Below are positions 6,870-14,152 of a stretch of 17,738 bases of DNA, piece after piece. Source of the stretch: JACVRW01 sp034664005 (GTDB lineage Bacteria > Actinomycetota > Thermoleophilia > Solirubrobacterales > Thermoleophilaceae); assembly GCA_034664005.1 (NCBI GenBank), contig JAXDIL010000201.1, positions 1 through 17,738 on the forward strand. Direction: 5' to 3'. How positions within the stretch are numbered: position 1 is the first letter of the stretch; each line of letters begins with the position of its first letter. Below the pieces are notes generated by a model that saw only the letters and a program-made list of their open reading frames with translations, searched no databases and was not told the DNA's origin. The position numbers and the translations under genes are program-made.

Positions 6870-8065
6870 CGGGAGCGTTGCGAACGGATGTCGTGGAGCG
6901 CGCGCTTCGTGACAGGACGCGCGCCAATCGCGACTTCTTCGACGCCGAGGCCGAGCGGCTCGCGCGGCTCTGTCACCGGATGGCGGAGCGCTTCGCGCGC
7001 GGCGGCCGGCTGATCGCGTTCGGGCACTCGCCCGCGGCTCGCTCGGACGCCCGGCACGTGGCCGTCGAGTTCGTGCACCCGGTGATCGTCGGCAAGCGGG
7101 CGCTTCCGGCGATCGGGCTCGCGGGGGAGGGCGGCGGCCTCGCGGAGCAGCTGGCGCTGCTGGCCGAGCCGGACGACATCGCCATCGCGTTCGGGGCCGG
7201 CGAGGACGGCGGCGACGCCGCCGCGGCCATCGCGCTCGCGCGCGAGCGCGGCTGCCTCACGCTCGCCTTCGCCGCGGCCGGCGCCGAGTGGGAGTTCGAG
7301 CCGCCCGGGGCGGATGCGGCGGTGCGCCAGGAGCTCGTCGAGACGCTCTACCACGTGCTCTGGGAGCTCGTGCACGTGTTCTTCGACCACCGCGGCCTGC
7401 TCGAGGGCCGCAACGCCCGCCGGACGCACGACACCGGCGCGTCGAGCTTCCTCTATCCCTTCCTCGGGGAGCAGGAGCACGACCTCGAGGCGATCATGGC
7501 CGACGTGCGGCGGTCGGTGCTCGCCAAGGCGCAGGAGGTGGGCGAGCTGCGCGCGCAGACGCTCACCGACAACGGCGACGAGCTGATCGCCGCGGCGGCG
7601 GCCGTGCGCGCTGACCTGGAGGCCGGCGGCTCGCTGCTCGCGCTCGGGAACGGCGGCTCGGCCACCGACGCGATGGATCTCGTCGCGGACCTTCGCCGCC
7701 CGCCCGACCCGCGCTGGCAGCCGCGCCGGGCGCTCGACCTCACGGAGGACGCGGCGATCCTGACGGCCATCGCCAACGACGTAGGTACCGAGGCGATCTT
7801 CGCCCGCCAGGTGATCGCGCACGGGCGCGAGGGCGACGTGCTGGTCGCCATCTCCACGAGCGGCAACTCCACGAACGTGATCGCCGCGCTGGCCGAGGCC
7901 CGTTCGCGCGGCCTGCGGACGCTCGCTTTGGTCGGTTACGACGGTGGGCGGGTGGCGGGGGAGGGCCTCGCGGACCATGTGATCGTCACGCGCTCGGAGC
8001 ACATCCCGCGCATCCAGGAGGCCCAGGCGAGCGCGTACCACGTGCTGCGGGAGCTGGTGGCGTGA
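6866..8065 (+). CDS. tandem double-SIS protein, sedoheptulose-7-phosphate-isomerase (GmhA)-like
   Basis: 399 residues from GTG 6866 (GTGA overlap with hypB). It contains two SIS domains, about 20-175 and 215-399, whereas GmhA has one (~190 aa). The C-terminal domain is a clear GmhA relative: GNGGS 261-265, ANDVGTEAIFARQV, STSGNST 330-336 and RIQE 382-385 with His392 eight residues after Gln384. However, the GmhA metal/catalytic His and Glu after the GNGGS loop are Asp271 and Asp275. The N-terminal domain has lost GNGGS and STSGNS but keeps His64 and Glu68 in DARHVAVEF plus Gln155 and His163. The halves are therefore complementary. The gene sits between hypB and hypF, and SIS-domain genes are, from memory, recurrent in actinobacterial hyp clusters; their role there is unknown to me. 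A sugar-phosphate enzyme or a diverged binding protein are both possible. Confidence 0.88.
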   Translation: MTGALRTDVVERALRDRTRANRDFFDAEAERLARLCHRMAERFARGGRLIAFGHSPAARSDARHVAVEFVHPVIVGKRALPAIGLAGEGGGLAEQLALLAEPDDIAIAFGAGEDGGDAAAAIALARERGCLTLAFAAAGAEWEFEPPGADAAVRQELVETLYHVLWELVHVFFDHRGLLEGRNARRTHDTGASSFLYPFLGEQEHDLEAIMADVRRSVLAKAQEVGELRAQTLTDNGDELIAAAAAVRADLEAGGSLLALGNGGSATDAMDLVADLRRPPDPRWQPRRALDLTEDAAILTAIANDVGTEAIFARQVIAHGREGDVLVAISTSGNSTNVIAALAEARSRGLRTLALVGYDGGRVAGEGLADHVIVTRSEHIPRIQEAQASAYHVLRELVA

Positions 8066-10356
8066 GCCGCGTGCGGGCTCGCATCGAGGGCACCGTGCAG
8101 GGCGTGGGCTTCCGGCCCTACGTGTTCCGGCTCGCCGACGAGCTGGGCGTCTCGGGGCACGTGCTGAACGACTCGCGCGGCGTGGTGGTGGAGGCGGAGG
8201 CGCCCTGGGAGACGGTGGAGCGCTTCCTCGCCCGGCTGCCGCTCGAGGCACCGCCGCTGGCGGCGGTCGAGCGCGTCACTACGGAGCAGGTCGAGGAGCT
8301 GGGGGAGCGCGGGTTCTCGATCCGGGAGAGCCCGGCCGGTGGGAAGCCGCGCGCCGCCGTGACGCCCGACAGCAGCACCTGCACGGACTGCCTGGCCGAG
8401 CTGTTCGACCCGGGCGACAGGCGCTACCGCTACCCGTTCACGAACTGCACCAACTGCGGACCGCGCTTCTCGATCGTGCGCGACGTGCCCTACGACCGGC
8501 CGAACACGACGATGGACGGGTTCACGATCTGCCCGGCGTGCCGTGCCGAATACGACAATCCCGCGGACCGCCGCTTCCACGCCCAGCCGAACGCCTGCGC
8601 CGACTGCGGGCCGCGGGCGCGGCTCGCGTACGCGGGCGGCGGCAACTGCGAGGATGCGGGCGCGCGCGACGCGATCGATGCGGCGGCTCGCGCCCTGCGG
8701 GCCGGCGCGATCCTGGCCGTCAAGGGCATCGGCGGCTTCCACCTCGCCTGCGTGGCGCGCGACGAGGACACCGTCGGCGAGCTTAGGGCTCGCAAGCACC
8801 GGGAGGACAAGCCGTTCGCGCTGATGGCGCCGGACCTGGCCGCCGTCCGCGAGCTGGTGGCGATGACCCCGCTCGAGGAGGAGCTGCTGCTGTCGCGGCC
8901 GCGGCCGATCGTGCTCGCGCGCCGGCGTCCGGACGCGGGCGTGGCGCCGTCGGTGGCGCCCGGGGCGTCGGAGCTCGGCGTGATGCTGCCCTACTCGCCG
9001 CTGCACCACCTGCTGCTGTCGGACCTGGACGACACGCTCGTGCTCACGAGCGGCAACGTCTCCGACGAGCCGATCGCGTACGAGGATGCTGACGCCCGCG
9101 AGCGGCTCGCCCAGATCGCCGACCTGTTCCTCGTCCACGACCGGCCGATCGAGACGCGCACGGACGATTCCGTGGTGCGCGTCGCGGTTGGGCGCCCGCT
9201 GTGGCTGCGGCGCTCGCGTGGCCTCGTGCCGGGCTCGCTCCCGCTACCGGTCGACGCCGGGACGCACCTGCTCGCGTGCGGGGCCGAGCTGAAGAACACG
9301 TTCGCGGTGGCCAAGGGCGGCCGCGCCTGGGTGGGGCACCACGTGGGCGACCTCAGGAACTACGAGACGCTGCATTCCTTCGTGACCGGGATCGACCACT
9401 TCGAGCGGCTGTTCGCCGTCGAGCCAGAGGTCGTGGTGCACGACCTGCATCCCGAGTACCTCTCCACGAAGCACGCACAGGAACTCGACGGCGTGCGGCT
9501 GATGGGCGTTCAGCACCACCACGCGCACCTGGCGGCGTGCCTCGCCGAGCACGGTTCCACGGGCCCGGCGATCGGAGCGATCTACGACGGGACCGGCTAC
9601 GGCGAGGACGGCACCGTCTGGGGCGGCGAGCTCCTGCTCGGCGGCCTGGAGCGGTTCGAGCGCGTCGGCCTGCTGTTCCCGGTGCGGATGCCGGGCGGCG
9701 ATGCCGCCGTTCGCCAGCCCTGGCGGATGGCCTGCGCGTGGCTCACCGCGGCGCTCGACGGGCGGCCGGCGCTTCCGGGCGGCCTGCGCGGGCAGGTGAA
9801 GCCGGCCGCCTGGCGCGCCACCCATGAGCTGGCGCGCACCGGCGTGGCCTCGCCGCTCACGACGAGCGTGGGGCGGCTGTTCGACGCCGTGGCCGCGCTC
9901 TCCGGCGTGCGCGCCGAGGTGAACTACGAGGGACAGGCCGCGGTGGAGCTCGAGAACGTGGCGGACTCCGCGGAGCGGGGGGCGTACCCGCTGCCGGTGG
10001 CCGACGGCCTGCTCGACGCCCGGCCGACCGTGCTCGCTGTGGCGCGGGACGTCGAGGCGGGCGTGCCGGTGCCGATCGTGTCCGCGCGCTTCCACAACGC
10101 GCTCGCGATCGCCACGGCCAGTGCCTGCGCCGCCGCCGCCGCGCGCGCTGGCACCGACACGGTGGTGCTCTCGGGCGGCGTCTTCCAGAACCGGACGCTG
10201 CTCGCGCGCACGTCGGACATGCTGTGCGACGACGGCCTGCGCGTTCTGATCCCTGAGCTGCTGCCGCCGTCGTTCGGCGGCATCGCCTACGGGCAGCTCG
10301 CGGTGGCGTCCGCGCGGCTCGCGGCCGAGCGAGGAAACCACGATGCTTGGGCTTGA
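8062..10356 (+). CDS. hypF: carbamoyltransferase HypF
   Basis: 764 residues, full length, GTG start overlapping the SIS-gene TGA. HypF makes carbamoyl-AMP from carbamoyl phosphate and ATP and passes the carbamoyl group to HypE for the CN ligands. Domains in order: acylphosphatase-like (~4-90, EGTVQGVGFRPYVFRLA); two zinc fingers with Cys107/110/129/132 and Cys157/160/179/182; a YrdC-like domain (~195-385, AVKGIGGFHLAC, KHREDKPFALM); and a Kae1-like domain (~390-764) with the iron-binding HHHAH at 485-489, the nucleotide loop DGTGYGEDG at 509-517 and SGGVFQN at 704-710. All signature residues are intact. Its 3' end overlaps the nickel transporter by 14 bases. The partner genes hypC, hypD and hypE are not in the window. 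Confidence 0.97.
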   Translation: MSRVRARIEGTVQGVGFRPYVFRLADELGVSGHVLNDSRGVVVEAEAPWETVERFLARLPLEAPPLAAVERVTTEQVEELGERGFSIRESPAGGKPRAAVTPDSSTCTDCLAELFDPGDRRYRYPFTNCTNCGPRFSIVRDVPYDRPNTTMDGFTICPACRAEYDNPADRRFHAQPNACADCGPRARLAYAGGGNCEDAGARDAIDAAARALRAGAILAVKGIGGFHLACVARDEDTVGELRARKHREDKPFALMAPDLAAVRELVAMTPLEEELLLSRPRPIVLARRRPDAGVAPSVAPGASELGVMLPYSPLHHLLLSDLDDTLVLTSGNVSDEPIAYEDADARERLAQIADLFLVHDRPIETRTDDSVVRVAVGRPLWLRRSRGLVPGSLPLPVDAGTHLLACGAELKNTFAVAKGGRAWVGHHVGDLRNYETLHSFVTGIDHFERLFAVEPEVVVHDLHPEYLSTKHAQELDGVRLMGVQHHHAHLAACLAEHGSTGPAIGAIYDGTGYGEDGTVWGGELLLGGLERFERVGLLFPVRMPGGDAAVRQPWRMACAWLTAALDGRPALPGGLRGQVKPAAWRATHELARTGVASPLTTSVGRLFDAVAALSGVRAEVNYEGQAAVELENVADSAERGAYPLPVADGLLDARPTVLAVARDVEAGVPVPIVSARFHNALAIATASACAAAAARAGTDTVVLSGGVFQNRTLLARTSDMLCDDGLRVLIPELLPPSFGGIAYGQLAVASARLAAERGNHDAWA

Positions 10357-11098
10357 CGGCTGGCTCTCCGAGCTGGCGCAGGGCGAGGGACTCGCGCTCG
10401 TGCTGCTCATCGCCCTGCTGCTCGGCCTCCGCCACGCCACCGACCCGGACCACCTGGCCGCGGTCTCGACGCTGATCGCCGCCGACCCCGAGGACGGAAC
10501 GCGCCGCGCGGGGAGGCTCGGGCTCGCCTGGGGCCTCGGCCATGCCCTGGCGCTCGCCGCGTTCGGCCTTCCGGTGGTGCTGCTTCAGGCGTACCTGTCA
10601 GACGCGGCGCAGCGCGCCGCCGAGACGGCCGTCGGCCTGATGATCATGTTCCTCGCCATCCGGCTGCTGCTGCGCTGGCACGGCGGGCACTTCCACGTGC
10701 ACGCGCACAGGCACGGCGAGCTCGAGCATCGCCACCTCCATCCGCACGAGACGCACGATCACGACCACCTGCACCAGCCCGAGGCTCGCCTCGGACGCAG
10801 GCCGTGGCAGGCGTTCGGCATCGGGCTGGTACACGGGACCGGCGGCTCCGCCGGCGTCGGCGTCCTGCTGCTCGCCACGATCCCGAGCCAGGCCGAGGCC
10901 GTCGCCGCGCTGATGGTGCTCGCGCTCGGCACCGCGATGTCGATGGCGATGCTGTCGTCGGCGTTCGGCTACGCCATCACGCGCGGGCCGGTGCTGAGGC
11001 GAATGCTGGCCTTCGCGCCCGCCATGGGGATCGCCACGCTCGCGTTCGGCGGCTGGTACACGCTCGGCGCGGTCGGCGCCGTGCCCTACCTGCTGTGA
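10343..11098 (+). CDS. NiCoT-family nickel/cobalt permease with His-rich cytoplasmic loop
   Basis: 251 residues, overlapping the end of hypF by 14 bases. Membrane protein with about six hydrophobic segments. The family signature RHATDPDHLAAV is at 30-41 (His31, Asp34, Asp36, His37), the nickel-selectivity motif of HoxN/NixA-type NiCoT permeases. A second conserved stretch, HGTGGSAG, is at 164-171. Between the third and fourth hydrophobic segments a loop at 113-144 holds 14 histidines. Such loops often bind or buffer nickel, and here it may stand in for the His-rich segment that this operon's HypB lacks. Operon position indicates import of Ni for the hydrogenase; cobalt transport cannot be excluded from sequence. 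Confidence 0.92.
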   Translation: MLGLDGWLSELAQGEGLALVLLIALLLGLRHATDPDHLAAVSTLIAADPEDGTRRAGRLGLAWGLGHALALAAFGLPVVLLQAYLSDAAQRAAETAVGLMIMFLAIRLLLRWHGGHFHVHAHRHGELEHRHLHPHETHDHDHLHQPEARLGRRPWQAFGIGLVHGTGGSAGVGVLLLATIPSQAEAVAALMVLALGTAMSMAMLSSAFGYAITRGPVLRRMLAFAPAMGIATLAFGGWYTLGAVGAVPYLL

Positions 11099-11397
11099 CC
11101 GAGCGCGCGCTACCCGACCCGGATGCCGTCCTCGCGGAGCCGGTCTTCGGCGGCGGCCGCTCGAAGCCGTTCGCCGAGATGACCGCCGGGGAGGTGAAGG
11201 ACCGCGCCGAGGAGCTCCGGGCGGCGACGGGCTGGGGCCCCACCGCCAGGGTGGCGTCGGTGGCGCGAGCCTGGGTGGAACTCGCCCGGTTCATGGAGGA
11301 GGTCGGCGCGGCCACGGTGGCCGACCTGGACCGCGAGGCCGTGGCCGAGCGGGCGGAGAAGCTGTGGGTCGTGCCGCCGGGCGGCAGCCTGCTCTGA
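11095..11397 (+). CDS. small unrecognised protein at the end of the hydrogenase operon
   Basis: 100 residues from GTG 11095, whose GTGA overlaps the stop of the nickel transporter; that overlap decides the start. The protein is soluble, Ala/Glu-rich and mostly helical (VKDRAEELRAATGWGP, then VARAWVELARFMEEVGAATV), ending in LWVVPPGGSLL. There are no cysteines, metal motifs, signal peptide or membrane helix. I do not recognise the family. Because it closes the coupled operon, a role in hydrogenase assembly or nickel handling is possible but unsupported by motif. It is convergent with the oxidase gene, with 10 bases between the two stops. Confidence 0.72.
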   Translation: MTERALPDPDAVLAEPVFGGGRSKPFAEMTAGEVKDRAEELRAATGWGPTARVASVARAWVELARFMEEVGAATVADLDREAVAERAEKLWVVPPGGSLL

Positions 11398-11407
11398 GGG
11401 CCGGCCG

Positions 11408-12778
11408 CTAGTAGCCGATGAAGCGCGCGAACGCCTTGGCGCTTCGGGCCGGTCGGCCCGAGCGCTCCTCCGCGCGGTCGGCGCGCGCCATCAGCCGGCG
11501 CCCGCCGTTCACGCCGAGCCAGCGGAGCGGCTCGGGCTCCCACGCGCGCGAGCGGTGGCCGACCCAGGGGAGGCGGGTGAGCTCGCCCTCCTGGCCCGTG
11601 ATCAGCTGGGCGAGCGTGCGCCCGGCGAGGTTCGCGGTGGCCACGCCGTCGCCCACGTAGCCACCGGCCCACGCGATACCGCTGGTGGGGTCGAATCCGA
11701 CGGAGGCGTGCCAGTCACGCGGCACGCCGAGCGCGCCGCCCCAGCGGTGCGTCACGCGGTAGTCGCCGACGACGGGGAACAGGTCGACCAGCGTGTCGCG
11801 CAGCGCCTGATGCACGCGCGCGTCGCGGTCGAACTCGGGCCGGATGCGCGATCCGAAGTGGTAGGGCGCGCCGCGCCCGCCGAACGCGAGCCTGTCGTCG
11901 GCCGTGCGCTGGCCGTAGATACGCATGTGGCGAAGGTCGGCGAAGGTCTCGCGCCGGCTCAGCCCGATCTCAGCCCAGGCCTCCGGCGGCAGCGGCTCGG
12001 TGGCGATCATCAGCGAGTAGATCGGCATGAGGCGGCGATGGTGGCCGCGCAGGCTGGTCGTGTAGCCCTCGGCCGCGCGCACCACGACCTCGGCGTGAAC
12101 GGTGCCGCGGTTCGTCACGAGCGCGCGCGGGCGCAGCTCAGTGGCGCTCGTGCCCTCGAAGATCGAGACGCCGCCTGACTCGACGCAGCGCGCGAGCCCC
12201 CGGGCCAGCCGGAGCGGATGCAGCGCCGCGCAGTGCGGGGTGTAGGTGCCGCCGAGCACGCGCGTGCCGCGCGCCACGCGCTCGGCCTCGTCACGGTCCA
12301 GCAGCCGCAGCTGCTCGATCCCACCGGTGAGCCGCTGCTCCTCTTCCACCTCCGCCCGCGCCCGGGCAAGCTGGGCCTCGTTCCGCGCGAGCGAGATCGT
12401 GCCCCCGCGGGCGTACTGGATGTCGATGCCCTCAGCCTCCGCCACGCGGCCGACCTCCTGCACCGACCCGTGCATCGCTCGGCGCACGGCCACCGCGGCG
12501 TCGCGCCCGTGCCTGCGCGCGATCCCCGTGGACGACGGCGGAAACAGCGCCGAGCACCAGCCGCCGTTGCGGCCCGACGCTCCGAACCCGGCGATCTCGC
12601 GCTCCACGATGACGATGCGCAGGCGCGGATCGAGCGCGTGCAGGTAGTACGAGGTCCAGAGGCCCGTGTAGCCGGCGCCGACGATGGCGACATCGGCGTC
12701 GATGTCGCCGGGGAGCGGTGGGCGCGGCCGCAGATCCTCCTCGACGGTGTGATGCCAGAGCGAATCCTCGAACGCCAC
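11408..12778 (-). CDS. FAD-dependent oxidoreductase (DAO family, PuuB/glycine-oxidase-like)
   Basis: 456 residues. The dinucleotide motif VAIVGAGYTGLWTSYYL (Gly34, Gly36, Gly39) is followed by the ribose-binding Glu59 in VIVEREIAG and by GASGRNGGW, the flavin-proximal signature of D-amino-acid-oxidase-fold enzymes such as gamma-glutamylputrescine oxidase. Near the C terminus, WAGGYVGDGVATANLAGRTL is the second FAD-binding region. The substrate is probably an amine or secondary amino acid; it cannot be specified from sequence. I place the start at GTG 12778. The frame stays open to an ATG at 13027, but that extension would run antisense through the cold-shock gene and has no family-like sequence. 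It stands alone, divergent from the cold-shock gene and convergent with the hydrogenase operon, with no clear functional link to either. Confidence 0.9.
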   Translation of the reverse strand: MAFEDSLWHHTVEEDLRPRPPLPGDIDADVAIVGAGYTGLWTSYYLHALDPRLRIVIVEREIAGFGASGRNGGWCSALFPPSSTGIARRHGRDAAVAVRRAMHGSVQEVGRVAEAEGIDIQYARGGTISLARNEAQLARARAEVEEEQRLTGGIEQLRLLDRDEAERVARGTRVLGGTYTPHCAALHPLRLARGLARCVESGGVSIFEGTSATELRPRALVTNRGTVHAEVVVRAAEGYTTSLRGHHRRLMPIYSLMIATEPLPPEAWAEIGLSRRETFADLRHMRIYGQRTADDRLAFGGRGAPYHFGSRIRPEFDRDARVHQALRDTLVDLFPVVGDYRVTHRWGGALGVPRDWHASVGFDPTSGIAWAGGYVGDGVATANLAGRTLAQLITGQEGELTRLPWVGHRSRAWEPEPLRWLGVNGGRRLMARADRAEERSGRPARSAKAFARFIGY

Positions 12779-12845
12779 GGGCGAAGAACCTACACGTCCG
12801 GGGTACCCGATCCGGGGGACAGCCAGGTATCTCGCTGTATGCCGA

Positions 12846-12888
12846 TTGGACGAAACTCCCCCATTTGGACTAGCCTCTGCCGTGTAAT
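12846..12888 (+). promoter_or_regulatory. possible promoter region of the cold-shock gene
   Basis: TTGGAC occurs twice, at 12846-12851 and 12865-12870, and a -10-like TGTAAT at 12883-12888. The spacings (31 and 12 bases) are not ideal for either pair; TTGGAC at 12846 with TAGCCT at 12871 gives 19 bases. The region must hold the promoter because it separates divergent genes, but the exact boxes are uncertain. Confidence 0.25.
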
Positions 12889-12908
12889 GGCCGAGCGTTA
12901 GCTCGGTC
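12889..12908 (+). promoter_or_regulatory. hairpin in the 5' leader of the cold-shock gene
   Basis: GGCCGAGC-GTTA-GCTCGGTC can form an 8-bp RNA stem (one G-U pair; the inner six pairs are perfect) with a four-base loop, 29 bases upstream of the cold-shock ATG. Structured leaders control several cold-shock mRNAs, so a temperature- or RNA-chaperone-responsive element is plausible but not shown. Confidence 0.5.
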
Positions 12909-12937
12909 GAAGTTCCAAGCAGTGGAGTGTCATACAT

Positions 12938-13141
12938 ATGGCCACCGGTACCGTGAAGTGGTTCAACGACGACAAGGGCTTCGGGTTCATCACGCCTGAC
13001 GAGCCCGGCAAGGACCTCTTCGTCCATTACACCGGCATCTCGGGGGACGGCTTCAAGTCGCTCGCCGAAGGCGCCCAGGTGTCCTACGACGCCGAGCCCA
13101 GCGACAAGGGCCCCAAGGCTGTCAACGTAGTTCCGCTTTAG
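12938..13141 (+). CDS. cspA: cold-shock domain protein (CspA family)
   Basis: 67 residues, the standard single cold-shock domain. It binds single-stranded RNA/DNA and acts as an RNA chaperone. RNP1 is KGFGFI (residues 14-19) and RNP2 is LFVHY (27-31), preceded by the typical GTVKWFNDDKGFGF opening. GGAG at 12924-12927 is the likely ribosome site. The gene is monocistronic: it is divergent from the oxidase gene, has a leader hairpin, and is followed by two hairpins. cspA is used as a family name; paralogues cannot be told apart here. Confidence 0.96.
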   Translation: MATGTVKWFNDDKGFGFITPDEPGKDLFVHYTGISGDGFKSLAEGAQVSYDAEPSDKGPKAVNVVPL

Positions 13142-13157
13142 CGGTTTACGCGGTGGC

Positions 13158-13209
13158 GCGGCGCCCGACGAGGCGTCGCGCCGCTGATTATCCGGCCCCC
13201 TAGGGGGCC
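13158..13209 (+). terminator. double-hairpin terminator after the cold-shock gene
   Basis: The first hairpin pairs GCGGCGC (13158-13164) with GCGCCGC (13178-13184), continues after a CC bulge with GACG/CGTC (13167-13170/13174-13177) and closes with an AGG loop. Nine bases later, GGCCCCCTAGGGGGCC (13194-13209) is a perfect 16-base palindrome. No U-tract follows either, as is common for high-GC actinobacterial terminators. Confidence 0.6.
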
Positions 13210-13411
13210 CTCAGGGAAATATGGGGGTCAGGTCTGGGGCCTTCCCCGATGCGGGCGCGTGCGCGCGGACCGATGATGCCGGCATGGAATTCATGTACGA
13301 GCACTCAGACATTCCGCCGGGCCTAACGCTCGCGGACTGGCGGCGTGCACGACCCCGCTCTGAACGGCGGGCGTTCACGTCCCACCTGCGCTCGTCGCTT
13401 GCACCTCGCCG
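13210..13411. other. gene-poor spacer between the cold-shock gene and the minus-strand operon
   Basis: About 200 bases with no confident gene. It starts with AT-richer sequence followed by a G-rich GGGGGTCAGGTCTGGGG stretch (about 13222-13238) and GCCTTCCCC, which has the look of degenerate mobile-element or REP ends I have seen in high-GC genomes, but no transposase or paired ends are visible. A small possible reading frame is listed separately. Confidence 0.5.
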
Positions 13412-13463
13412 TTACTCCCCGGTCGGCGGGGCATATTTCGCACGCTCATCCACCTCGCGGTAG
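13284..13463 (+). CDS. possible small protein (59 aa), low confidence
   Basis: A reading frame from ATG 13284 gives 59 residues beginning MEFMYEHSDIPPGLTLADW, followed by an Arg-rich part. The 'DIPPGLTLADWRR' opening reminds me of short basic proteins in actinobacterial genomes, but I cannot confirm a family. The ribosome site is weak, and the last ~50 bases run antisense to the end of the citrate-synthase-like gene, which counts against it. Confidence 0.27.
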   Translation: MEFMYEHSDIPPGLTLADWRRARPRSERRAFTSHLRSSLAPRRYSPVGGAYFARSSTSR

Positions 13464-14152
13464 AGACGCATCCCGATAGGGCTCTGCAGCTCTTCCGCGA
13501 GGTGACCGAGCAACCCCGCGGTTCGCGCCAGCAGCGCGAAGCCGCGCAGCAGCGCAGCCGGGAAGCCGAGGTCGGCCAGCGCGGCGCCGGCCACGCCCGC
13601 GCCGTTGATGGGGAGCTCCTTGCCGGTCTGCTCGCGGTGGGCGCCCGCCATCTCTCGAAGCCGCGTCAGGTGCGGACCCACGAGCCCGGTCTCCTCGGCG
13701 ATCGCGTAGATCCGCGGCGTGCGCGGGTCCTCGACCTTGTGGATCGGATGGCCGAGCCCGGGAATCCGCCGTCCGGCCTCGAGCTCGCGCTTGACCCCGC
13801 CCTCGACGTCGTCGCCGATCTCCTCGAGGAATCGCACCGTGTCCTCGACCACGCCGAGGAAGACGCTCCCGGCGCCGAGCAGGCCCGCGGCCACGGCGCC
13901 CTGAAGCGACTCCGGCGCACCTGTGTACGTGAGCCGGGCGGCGAGCACGGTCGGCGTCAGCCCGTGGTCCGCGAGCGCGACGAGCACGGCGTCGAGGAGC
14001 CGCGTCTCCTCGGGCGAGGGCGCGCGCCGCTGCACCACGAGGAAGGCGAGCTCGGTCAGCGTCGTCTGGCCCATCAGTTCGCTGGACAGGTCGCGGCCCA
14101 TGATGGTGATGGTGTCCGCGTCGGACGTTCCCACTGAGGTCTCGAAGCTCAT
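13412..14152 (-). CDS. short citrate-synthase / citryl-CoA-lyase-like protein
   Basis: 246 residues, about the size of the catalytic C-terminal domain of ATP-citrate lyase or of stand-alone citryl-CoA lyase, and far shorter than citrate synthase (~430). Recognisable parts: DHGLTPTVLAARLTYTGA (from His63), the loop RIPGLGHPIHK (His135, equivalent to the second active-site His of citrate synthase) and LPINGAGVAGAALADLGFP, where the usual catalytic Asp (VDG or NVDF) appears as Asn183. The LHGGA-type first catalytic His region reads GAGSVFLGVVED, without His. Activity is therefore uncertain, and the reaction may be cleavage or condensation of another acyl-CoA. The ATG overlaps the stop of the acyl-CoA ligase gene (ATGA), so the two are made together, and a shared pathway is the best inference. 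Confidence 0.82.
   Translation of the reverse strand: MSFETSVGTSDADTITIMGRDLSSELMGQTTLTELAFLVVQRRAPSPEETRLLDAVLVALADHGLTPTVLAARLTYTGAPESLQGAVAAGLLGAGSVFLGVVEDTVRFLEEIGDDVEGGVKRELEAGRRIPGLGHPIHKVEDPRTPRIYAIAEETGLVGPHLTRLREMAGAHREQTGKELPINGAGVAGAALADLGFPAALLRGFALLARTAGLLGHLAEELQSPIGMRLYREVDERAKYAPPTGE

Noticed and set aside
6701..8251. 516-codon minus-strand frame opposite the SIS and hypF genes
   Set aside because: It is antisense to genes with clear motifs, has shadow-type composition and spans three gene boundaries.
11399..11406. GGCCGGCC palindrome between the convergent stops as a terminator of the hydrogenase operon
   Set aside because: It has no loop, the stem would be too short and no U-tract follows; it is likely chance in GC-rich DNA.
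12779..13027. N-terminal extension of the FAD oxidoreductase to ATG 13027
   Set aside because: It would run antisense through the cold-shock gene and its promoter and adds sequence unlike the family; GTG 12778 places the FAD motif at a normal distance.
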